In this document: in pieces, positions 1-5,627 of the stretch
How the letters are laid out: each line of letters starts with the position of its first letter
Numbering within the stretch: the stretch's first letter is position 1
Assembly: GCA_017545365.1 (NCBI GenBank)
Contig: JAFWOP010000167.1
Location: 1-6,747 of the forward strand
Reading direction: 5' to 3'
DNA length: 6,747 nt
Source: Bacteroidales bacterium
Lineage (GTDB): Bacteria; Bacteroidota; Bacteroidia; Bacteroidales; P3
The notes under the pieces: model-generated
What the model was told of the DNA's origin: nothing
The model's input: the letters and a program-made list of their open reading frames with translations, nothing else
The model's database searches: none
Position numbers and translations under genes: made by a program

Positions 1-84
1 TGGTCAATGGTCAATGGTCAATGGTCAACGGTCAATGGTCAATCCTCAACTCTCAACTCTCAATTCTCAATTCTCAATTCTCAA
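1..84 (+). repeat. Tandem heptanucleotide array TCAANNN inside miaA
   Basis: Twelve consecutive 7-bp units with no spacing error: TGGTCAA four times, CGGTCAA, TGGTCAA, TCCTCAA, CTCTCAA twice, TTCTCAA three times, followed directly by unique miaA sequence at base 85. Every unit keeps TCAA and varies in the other three bases. The array reaches the left window edge, so its full length is unknown. It is read in the miaA frame as a Q/S/N/L-rich peptide. Because 7 is not a multiple of 3, all three forward frames cycle through the same codons, and none holds a stop in the array. Confidence 0.95.
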
Positions 85-415
85 GATTGGCCTCACCCTG
101 CCCCGTGAGGAAATTTACGAACGTATCAACCGCCGAGTAGACGCAATGATGTCAAATGGCTTGCTAGAGGAGGCACAACGTCTTTTGCCAATGCGTCATC
201 TGAATGCACTAAACACCGTGGGCTACAAGGAAATGTTTGCCTATCTTGACGGCACTTGGTCGCTGGAGGAGGCTGTGGAGCGCATGAAAGGAAACACCCG
301 TCGGTATGCCCGCAAGCAACTCACCTGGTTCAAGCGCGACCCAGCAGTGACGTGGTTCGCACCCGACCAAGAGGAGGAGATCCTTGAGCTGATACTAAAA
401 CTTCATGGTGAGTGA
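1..415 (+). CDS. miaA: tRNA dimethylallyltransferase MiaA, C-terminal part (5' end outside window)
   Basis: MiaA transfers a dimethylallyl group to N6 of A37 in tRNAs that read codons starting with U; it acts in the cytoplasm. Only the C-terminal part is present. The frame is already open at base 2, and the stop is TGA at 413-415. Recognisable MiaA segments begin at KIGL (codons from about 80), followed by [14 protein letters not shown], the highly conserved [10 protein letters not shown], and the basic [11 protein letters not shown] near the end. The family is usually about 300 residues, so roughly the last 110 conserved residues are seen. The ATG at 14 lies inside a heptad repeat and is unlikely to be the true start, because the catalytic P-loop half must lie upstream. 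The stretch before KIGL is encoded entirely by heptad repeats (bases 1-84) and looks like an insertion in a loop. The end overlaps tex by 21 bp, tail to tail. Confidence 0.93.
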   Translation, partial: GQWSMVNGQRSMVNPQLSTLNSQFSILKIGLTLPREEIYERINRRVDAMMSNGLLEEAQRLLPMRHLNALNTVGYKEMFAYLDGTWSLEEAVERMKGNTRRYARKQLTWFKRDPAVTWFAPDQEEEILELILKLHGE

Positions 416-2533
416 GATGCGGTGGCGGCGCATGTCCACTTCTACGACCTTCACTTCCACATGCTGATGAAGCTTCACCACGTCGGTGGGGTGAGCAATG
501 CGGCGGTTCGCCATTTGCGAGATATGTACGAGACCGTCCTGGTGAACGCCGATGTCTACGAAAGCACCAAAGTTGGTGATGTTGGTGACGATGCCAGGCA
601 GAATCATGCCCGGGACGAGGTCCTCGATTTCGTGAACACGGCTGTCGAAACTGAACTCTTCTAGCTGCTCTCGTGGGTCACGGCCAGGCTTTTCCAGCTC
701 GTGCATAATGTCCTGAAGGGTAGGGAGTCCCACAGTGTCGGTGGTGTAGTGCTTGATGTCTATCTGGGAGCGCAGTTCCTTGTTACTAATCAAATCAGCC
801 ACGGTACATTGCTGGTCTTGCGCCATCTGCTCAACGATGGCGTATGACTCTGGGTGTACGGCAGTATTGTCCAGCGGGTTCTTGGCTCCGGGTATGCGCA
901 GGAAGCCGGCGCACTGCTGATAGGCCGACGGCCCCAGGCGTGGCACTTTCTTCAGCTGGGCACGGGAGGTGAAGGGACCGTTCTCGCGACGGAAGTCCAG
1001 GATGTTCTTTGCCAGCACAGGTCCCAGGCCGCTGACGTATTGCAGGAGGTGGCTAGAGGCGGTGTTGAGGTTCACACCCACTAGGTTCACACAGCTCTCC
1101 ACGGTCTGATCGAGCTGGTGCTTCAGCTTCGTCTGGTCTACGTCGTGCTGGTACTGGCCTACGCCGATGCTCTTGGGGTCGATTTTCACTAACTCGGCCA
1201 AGGGGTCCATGAGGTGGCGGCCAATGGAGACGGCACCGCGAACAGTGACATCCTCGTCGGGGAACTCGTCGCGGGCGACCTTCGAGGCAGAGTAGACGGA
1301 GGCACCGTCTTCGCTGACTACAAAAAGACCCACCCCTTCCTTAATACAGTCTTCCACAAAGGCGCGGGTCTCTCGACTGGCAGTCCCGTTGCCGATGGCG
1401 ATGGCCTCAATCTGGTAGTCGGCAATCATTTGCTGCAGGTGGACAGTGGCCTGCATACGCTTGTTAATGGGAGGGTGGGGGAAGATGGCTTCATGGTGGA
1501 GCAGGTTTCCCTGTGCGTCAAGGCACACCACCTTACAACCAGTACGGAAGCCTGGGTCGATGCCCATGACGCGCTTCTGTCCCAAGGGAGCACCAAGGAG
1601 CAACTGGCGCAGGTTCTCGGCAAAGACGCTGATGGCCTCCTCGTCGGCCTTTTGTTTGCTCAGAGCGGCGAACTCGGTTTCTATGGAGGGTTTAAGCAGA
1701 CGTTTGTAGCTGTCCTCCACGGCCTCGGCGACAAGTCGTGAACAAGCGTTGTTGCTACGAACGTAAAAGTCTTTCAACTTGTCGATGCACTCCTGGTCAT
1801 CGATGGGGTCGATGCTCAGGCGAAGGATTCCCTCGCTCTCACCACGGCGCATGGCCAGCAGACGGTGGCTGGAGCAGCGGCGCAACGGCTCGCTCCAGTC
1901 GAAGTAGTCGCTGTACTTGGCGGCCTCGTCGGTGTCGGCCTTGGCTTTTACTACCTTTGAACTGATGATGGCCGTGCGACGGAAGAACCCACGTATTTGC
2001 TGGCGCGAGCGTTCATTCTCGTTGATATTCTCGGCGATGATGTCCTGAGCACCACGAAGGGCTTCCTCTATTGATAATTGACAATTGATAATTGACAATT
2101 GATGGGCGGCAGCCTGTTCAGGGTCGCGCTCACGCTGGAGCATAAGGATTTCAGCCAATGGCTCCAGCCCTTGTTCACGAGCTATCTGGGCGCGGGTGCG
2201 GCGACGGGGTTTGTAGGGAAGATAGAGATCCTCGAGCACGGTGGCATCCCAGCAATCGTCGATGCGGCGTTGCAATTCGGGAGTCATCTTCTCCTGTTCG
2301 GTGATGGTCTTGACGATGGTTTCCTTGCGCTTGGCAATATCCTGCAGCCGTTGGCTCTGGTCGCTGATAGCAGCTATCTGAACCTCGTCGAGACCGCCAG
2401 TGCGCTCCTTGCGGTAACGCGATATGAAGGGTATGGTGCAACCCTCCTCAAGGAGTGTCAGCGTATTGCCCACTACCTCCAGGCTGAGGCCCAAGTCCTG
2501 GGCAATCAGCTTTGCGAATATACTTTTTTCCAT
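395..2533 (-). CDS. tex: Tex family transcription accessory protein (S1 RNA-binding domain)
   Basis: Tex is a conserved cytoplasmic nucleic-acid-binding protein linked to transcription; its exact role is still poorly defined. The 712 residues have the family's full length and order: an N-terminal helical Tex region (about 1-190, with [18 protein letters not shown] at 33-50), a YqgF/RNase H-like domain (about 320-445, with [20 protein letters not shown] and [11 protein letters not shown]), helix-hairpin-helix motifs (about 490-546, with [11 protein letters not shown] and [18 protein letters not shown]), and a C-terminal S1 domain (about 642-711, with [21 protein letters not shown]). The start is the ATG read from 2533; no Shine-Dalgarno sequence is visible, as is usual in Bacteroidetes. 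The stop is TAG at 395-397. Residues 145-155 are encoded by a heptad repeat insert just before [13 protein letters not shown], in frame. The leader holds the 11-bp repeat array. The gene may be read through from the GH13 gene upstream, or have its own promoter that I could not identify. Confidence 0.96.
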   Translation of the reverse strand: MEKSIFAKLIAQDLGLSLEVVGNTLTLLEEGCTIPFISRYRKERTGGLDEVQIAAISDQSQRLQDIAKRKETIVKTITEQEKMTPELQRRIDDCWDATVLEDLYLPYKPRRRTRAQIAREQGLEPLAEILMLQRERDPEQAAAHQLSIINCQLSIEEALRGAQDIIAENINENERSRQQIRGFFRRTAIISSKVVKAKADTDEAAKYSDYFDWSEPLRRCSSHRLLAMRRGESEGILRLSIDPIDDQECIDKLKDFYVRSNNACSRLVAEAVEDSYKRLLKPSIETEFAALSKQKADEEAISVFAENLRQLLLGAPLGQKRVMGIDPGFRTGCKVVCLDAQGNLLHHEAIFPHPPINKRMQATVHLQQMIADYQIEAIAIGNGTASRETRAFVEDCIKEGVGLFVVSEDGASVYSASKVARDEFPDEDVTVRGAVSIGRHLMDPLAELVKIDPKSIGVGQYQHDVDQTKLKHQLDQTVESCVNLVGVNLNTASSHLLQYVSGLGPVLAKNILDFRRENGPFTSRAQLKKVPRLGPSAYQQCAGFLRIPGAKNPLDNTAVHPESYAIVEQMAQDQQCTVADLISNKELRSQIDIKHYTTDTVGLPTLQDIMHELEKPGRDPREQLEEFSFDSRVHEIEDLVPGMILPGIVTNITNFGAFVDIGVHQDGLVHISQMANRRIAHPTDVVKLHQHVEVKVVEVDMRRHRISLTMKF
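2071..2103 (-). repeat. Heptad array TCAATTR inside tex
   Basis: On the + strand the units are TTGATAA, TTGACAA, TTGATAA, TTGACAA and a partial TTGAT. On the tex coding strand they read as TCAATTG alternating with TCAATTA, a 14-bp super-unit. They encode tex residues 145-155 ([11 protein letters not shown]). The run is 33 bp, 11 codons, so the frame is preserved. It lies in the N-terminal region between [11 protein letters not shown] and [13 protein letters not shown], both of which look like normal Tex sequence. Confidence 0.92.
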
Positions 2534-2544
2534 ATAGTCTTTTT

Positions 2545-2695
2545 AGGGAGTGAAAGGGAAGTGAAAGGGGAGTGAAAGAGGAGTGAAAGGGGAGTGAACT
2601 CGCTTCGCTCGTGGGAGTGAAAGGGACGTTACTTCCTTTGCTACACAATTAGTAACGTCCCTTTCACTCCCCTTTCACTCCCCCTTCACTCCACT
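2545..2695. repeat. Inverted 11-bp repeat array with perfect 21-bp stem, tex/GH13 spacer
   Basis: The left side has one 10-bp and four 11-bp units of type AGGGGAGTGAA (2545-2554, 2555-2565, 2566-2576, 2577-2587, 2588-2598), then a 14-bp break CTCGCTTCGCTCGT (2599-2612), then a further GGGAGTGAA. The right side has three units of the complement, type TTCACTCCCCT (2663-2673, 2674-2684, 2685-2695). The core is a perfect inverted repeat of 21 bp, 2613-2633 with 2651-2671, around a 17-base loop. The outer units can also pair in several registers. The array fills nearly the whole spacer, starting 11 bp from the tex start codon and ending 1 bp from the GH13 stop codon. Confidence 0.93.
2613..2671. 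other. Strong hairpin, possible transcription or mRNA-stability boundary
   Basis: The stem arms are 2613-2633 and 2651-2671, fully complementary over 21 bp, with loop 2634-2650. In RNA from either strand this would be very stable. No T tract follows the stem on either strand, so it does not have the form of a standard intrinsic terminator. It could protect the 3' end of the GH13 message, weaken read-through into tex, or simply be a repeat element. The structure is seen in the sequence; the function is a guess. Confidence 0.6.
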
Positions 2696-2696
2696 T

Positions 2697-4610
2697 TTAA
2701 TTAGTAAGCACCAACGTCTGGCGGGGTTTCAGCTCAAGTGGCTTCGAGAGGTCGTAGTAGCGGCCTGTGGGTACATCTTTCCAGCGGGCTGTTCCCTTGA
2801 TGACCTCCTCGTAGTGCTTGGGGTCAAGCGTTGCAGCTTTCTTTGTGCCGTTCAGGATGGTGAGCGATGTTTGGTTGCCCAGCCTGCGGGCGATGACATA
2901 GATGCCGTTAGAGGGAATAAACTGCGTCATCGTTCCCTTGCTAATCAGGTCGGTCGACTTACGCCAGTGGAGCAGTCGTGAGAGCCAGTTGAACATGTTG
3001 TTCTCAGCCTTGGTGCGTCCTTCCTTGGTGAAGGCACTATGATCGTCGCCGGGGAATCCGCCGGGGAAGTCCTTGCGCACGTAGCCGTCGGTGACCTCCT
3101 TCGTGCCGTTCATCATAATCTCCGTGCCGTAGTAGAGCTGCGGAATGCGCTTAATGGTCATCAGCAGAGCCAGGGCCTGCTTCAGCATCAGCGAGTCCTG
3201 CCCATTGGCGAGGAAGCGCTCGGTGTCGTGGTTATCAATGAAGGCCATGACGCTCGACGGGTTGGGGTAGAGGTAGTCGTAGACGAACGAGTTGTAGATG
3301 CGGTTATAGCCGCGCCACCAGTTGTCGGTCTCCTCATAGCGGCAGGAATCAAGGGCCTCCTGGAACGAGAAGTCCATGACGGTCTTCAGGTAGGAGTTCA
3401 TGTCAGAGAGTTTAGAGTCCTTCTGCCACGTAGCGGTATAGGCGGGCACGGTGACCCACGTCTCACCAACGGTGTTGAAGTTGGGATATTCATCATCCAA
3501 CTCTTTCATCCATTGTGCCATAGGCTCGCGGAAGGCATAGGGATAGGTGTCCATGCGGATGCCGTCGATGCCGGCCGTCTCTATCCACCAGATGCTGTTC
3601 TGAATGAGGTAGCGCATGAGATGCGGGTTGCTCTGGTTCAGGTCGGGCATGGTCGATACGAACCATCCCTCCTGTGTCTCGCGCTTGTCAACCTCGCTGG
3701 CGTAGGGGTCGAGCACGGGTGTCAGCTTATAGCTCGTCTGCAGGAAGCTAGTGCCACTGGGGTCGCTTTTTCCACCGCTCTCCTTCAGCCAGTCGCTGAG
3801 GTTAAGCCAGTCCTTCGACGGCATGTCGGCCACCCAGGGATGCTCAAAGCCACAGTGGTTGAAAATCATGTCCATGACCACCTTCAGACCTTTCTTGTGA
3901 CAATCATCTATGAGCTGGCGGTACTCCTCGTTGGTGCCGAAGCGTGGGTCCACACGGTAGTAGTCGGTGCAGGCATAGCCGTGGTAGGTGGAGTAGGTGT
4001 CCATCATGTCGGGAGAGTCGTTCTCGAGGATGGGCGTGAACCACAAGGCTGTTACACCCAGCTCGTTGAAGTAGTCGAGGTGTTGGCGCAGTCCCTCGAG
4101 GTCGCCACCGTGGCGCAGGGAGGGAGCGTTGCGGTCCTCACGATACTGGCGCATGCCAGGTAACAGGCTCTTGTGGCCTTCTGACTGTGCAAAGCGGTCA
4201 GGCATAAGCAGATAGAGCACGTCGCTGATGTCGAAGCCCTTACGTTCAGTACCCTTCATCTCACGAGCTTTCAACTGGTAGCTCCAGGGTTTAAGCTTCT
4301 GTTTCGGAGCTATGAAGTTCAGCTTCATCTCGCCCGGCTGTGCGTCTTTCACGTTGAGGTAGACGAGCAGGTAGTTGGGCGAGTCGAGCCTGACGATACT
4401 GTCTATGCGGACACCCGGATAGTCAGTAGTGACGTCGGCCACATCACGAATATTCTGTCCGTAGACCATCAGCTGCACGCTGGGGTTCTTCAGCCCGACA
4501 TACCAGTCGGTGGGGTCTATGCGGTCGATGGTGGTTTTCACTTTGGGTGCTGCACTCATGGTCAGTGCGCTTAGAGCAAGGCTATATAATAATAATAATG
4601 TGTGTTTCAT
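2697..4610 (-). CDS. Secreted GH13 alpha-amylase / neopullulanase (SusA-like)
   Basis: This enzyme probably hydrolyses alpha-1,4 (perhaps alpha-1,6) links in starch, pullulan or maltodextrins in the periplasm. Residues 1-21 form a signal peptide (MKH, then a Leu-rich core, cleavage likely after SAA); there is no lipobox Cys. An N-terminal beta domain of the cyclomaltodextrinase type covers about 25-115, the (beta/alpha)8 barrel about 130-550, and a C-terminal beta domain about 556-637. The GH13 conserved regions are intact: DMIFNH at 247-252, GIRMD at 350-354 (nucleophile Asp354, invariant Arg352), GETW at 382-385 (acid/base Glu383), and NHD at 460-462 (Asp462). The fifth region reads MPDLN (321-325), intermediate between MPKLN of neopullulanases and QPDLN of oligo-1,6-glucosidases. 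The 637 residues are close to SusA size. No SusB, SusC or SusD partner is visible here. The 53-bp leader is mainly heptad repeats. Exact specificity cannot be read from sequence. Confidence 0.93.
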   Translation of the reverse strand: MKHTLLLLYSLALSALTMSAAPKVKTTIDRIDPTDWYVGLKNPSVQLMVYGQNIRDVADVTTDYPGVRIDSIVRLDSPNYLLVYLNVKDAQPGEMKLNFIAPKQKLKPWSYQLKAREMKGTERKGFDISDVLYLLMPDRFAQSEGHKSLLPGMRQYREDRNAPSLRHGGDLEGLRQHLDYFNELGVTALWFTPILENDSPDMMDTYSTYHGYACTDYYRVDPRFGTNEEYRQLIDDCHKKGLKVVMDMIFNHCGFEHPWVADMPSKDWLNLSDWLKESGGKSDPSGTSFLQTSYKLTPVLDPYASEVDKRETQEGWFVSTMPDLNQSNPHLMRYLIQNSIWWIETAGIDGIRMDTYPYAFREPMAQWMKELDDEYPNFNTVGETWVTVPAYTATWQKDSKLSDMNSYLKTVMDFSFQEALDSCRYEETDNWWRGYNRIYNSFVYDYLYPNPSSVMAFIDNHDTERFLANGQDSLMLKQALALLMTIKRIPQLYYGTEIMMNGTKEVTDGYVRKDFPGGFPGDDHSAFTKEGRTKAENNMFNWLSRLLHWRKSTDLISKGTMTQFIPSNGIYVIARRLGNQTSLTILNGTKKAATLDPKHYEEVIKGTARWKDVPTGRYYDLSKPLELKPRQTLVLTN

Positions 4611-4620
4611 TTCGATCAGA

Positions 4621-4655
4621 GATTTGAGGTTTGAGATTTGAGATTTGAGGTTTGG
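4621..4655 (-). repeat. Heptad array TCAAAYC in the leader of the GH13 gene
   Basis: On the + strand there are five exact 7-bp steps: GATTTGA, GGTTTGA, GATTTGA, GATTTGA, GGTTTGG. Bases 4614-4620 (GATCAGA) may be a decayed sixth. On the strand of the GH13 gene the units read as TCAAATC and TCAAACC, so they share the TCAANNN frame of the miaA and tex arrays. The array occupies 35 of the 53 bp between the stop of the acidic protein gene and the start of the GH13 gene, ending 10 bp before the start codon, where a ribosome would bind. Confidence 0.92.
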
Positions 4656-4663
4656 GGGAAGTT

Positions 4664-5467
4664 TTATTCTTCGACGTAGTCCGACAGCTCTTCTGCCTCC
4701 TCGTCGGGGTCTCCCGAACCGAGGTCCATCATCGTGGAGTAGTTCTCCTCGGTAATCTCGTCGTCGTTGGGCTCCGCAATCTCTATATCGTCCTCGTCGG
4801 GCTTGTTGAAGGTGTCCTCTATCTCGATGTCCTCGTCCTCGTTGTCCTCGTCGTCGGAGTAGTTGTTGAACTTCATCCTGGGCTTCTCAGCCTCGGGCTT
4901 GGCCTTGGCGAAGATGGCTTCCACCCACGTTCCCTTGGGCACTTCGAGCACCTCAAATCCGTCCTCGATTTTCTTCTCATACATGCCGCCCTTCTTGTGC
5001 AGCCGTTCCTTGGGCAGGGTGGTGGTAGAGATGTCGAAACCGTTCTCGATGATGTCCTTGATGCTCTGCGAGAGCGAGTCCCACCCTCCGCCGAAGTTAC
5101 GGTCGAGCACCTCGATGAGCTTTGCGGCCGTGATGTGGCGAATGTTCTCGTAGGTGAGGTCGGTGACTCTCGTTATGGGTCGTTTCTTGATGGCCCACAG
5201 ACTTCTCATACCCTCGTCGAGGCGCACCTGACCCACCTTGTAGCCCAGCTTCTCATACTTTGCCCTGACGGGTTGCGGCTCGCGGGTGATGTCCTCTATC
5301 ATAAAGGCCGAGCGGATGATGTCGGCATAGTGGCGCACGTTGTCCTTCTGTTCGGCATCTTTCTCGGCATTTTCCAACATACGGAAAATGTCGTTCTCCT
5401 GAACGTCCCACACGGTGCTTTTCGTGAGCGTCTTGAGCGATAATACTTTCTTCTCTGATTGTTCCAT
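4664..5467 (-). CDS. Unrecognised protein with highly acidic C-terminal tail
   Basis: I do not recognise this family. The preferred start is the ATG read from 5467 (MEQSEKKVLS), giving 267 residues. An ATG 26 codons upstream (5545) is less likely because the promoter element TAACTTTG at 5494-5501 would then lie inside the gene. Residues 1-200 look folded, with mixed charge: helical segments around 22-57 and 108-142, a FGGGWDSLSQSIKDII stretch (125-140), and probable short strands near FEVLEVPKGTWVEAIF (171-186). Residues 204-267 are low complexity: 32 of 64 are Asp or Glu, with one Lys. There is no signal peptide or membrane segment, so it is probably cytoplasmic. An acidic tail behind a small domain is reminiscent of the RNA polymerase delta subunit of Firmicutes or of DNA-mimic proteins, but I see no shared motif, so this is analogy only. 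The stop is TAA at 4664-4666. Confidence 0.85.
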   Translation of the reverse strand: MEQSEKKVLSLKTLTKSTVWDVQENDIFRMLENAEKDAEQKDNVRHYADIIRSAFMIEDITREPQPVRAKYEKLGYKVGQVRLDEGMRSLWAIKKRPITRVTDLTYENIRHITAAKLIEVLDRNFGGGWDSLSQSIKDIIENGFDISTTTLPKERLHKKGGMYEKKIEDGFEVLEVPKGTWVEAIFAKAKPEAEKPRMKFNNYSDDEDNEDEDIEIEDTFNKPDEDDIEIAEPNDDEITEENYSTMMDLGSGDPDEEAEELSDYVEE

Positions 5468-5493
5468 AATCTTGGGTTTATTAATTACGTCTG

Positions 5494-5523
5494 CAAAGTT
5501 AGCAATTTTTGTTATTACGCAAA
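5494..5523 (-). promoter_or_regulatory. Bacteroidetes-type promoter for the acidic-tail protein gene
   Basis: On the - strand TAACTTTG (5494-5501) matches the -7 consensus TAnnTTTG exactly, with TTTG at 5520-5523 upstream at an 18-bp gap. A second TTTG at 5524-5527 gives a 22-bp gap. The -7 element lies 26 bp from the preferred ATG, which leaves a short AT-rich leader. Confidence 0.7.
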
Positions 5524-5537
5524 CAAAACACCTATGC

Positions 5538-5560
5538 TTTAACAACCTTTAACAACCTTT
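5538..5560. repeat. 10-bp direct repeat between two divergent promoters
   Basis: TTTAACAACC occurs at 5538-5547 and 5548-5557 without a spacer, followed by TTT that begins a third copy. It lies between the upstream elements of the two divergent promoters (5520-5523 and 5570-5573). A 10-bp period puts both copies on one face of the helix, so a shared regulator site is possible but not shown. Confidence 0.75.
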
Positions 5561-5569
5561 TGGGCATAG

Positions 5570-5603
5570 TTTGATACTGTGTCAGGATTTTTTGTTACCT
5601 TTG
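5570..5603 (+). promoter_or_regulatory. Bacteroidetes-type promoter for the YycJ-like gene
   Basis: TACCTTTG at 5596-5603 matches TAnnTTTG exactly. TTTG at 5570-5573 is a fair upstream element at a 22-bp gap. The -7 element lies 24 bp before the ATG at 5628, implying a short leader. This position also argues against a TTG start at 5571, which would be upstream of the promoter's -7 box. Confidence 0.7.
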
Positions 5604-5627
5604 CAGCCGCTAAAGACCAGAGAACTA

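Noticed and set aside
14..84. Start of miaA at the ATG in the heptad array
   Set aside because: The ATG is a by-product of the repeat unit, and the frame is open to the window edge. A start here would drop the catalytic half of MiaA.
1214..1741. Open frame of 175 codons on the + strand
   Set aside because: It is antisense to the YqgF-like domain of tex and has no recognisable motif.
2613..2671. Intrinsic terminator
   Set aside because: The stem is strong, but neither strand has a T run after it and the 17-base loop is long. I kept it as a hairpin of unknown role.
3039..4163. Long open frame of 374 codons on the + strand
   Set aside because: It lies wholly antisense to the GH13 gene, whose catalytic motifs are intact. 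Its translation is a Val/Gly/His-rich sequence typical of a reverse-strand shadow.
4652..5443. Open frame of 263 codons on the + strand
   Set aside because: It is antisense to the acidic-tail gene; its Leu/Val-rich translation is what GAx codons give when read backwards.
5468..5545. N-terminal extension of the acidic-tail protein from an upstream ATG
   Set aside because: The extension spans the promoter-like elements and reads as an unrelated Cys/Ile-rich peptide; the downstream ATG gives a better start.
5571..5627. TTG start for the YycJ-like protein
   Set aside because: It would begin upstream of the -7 promoter element, and the family N-terminus matches the ATG at 5628.
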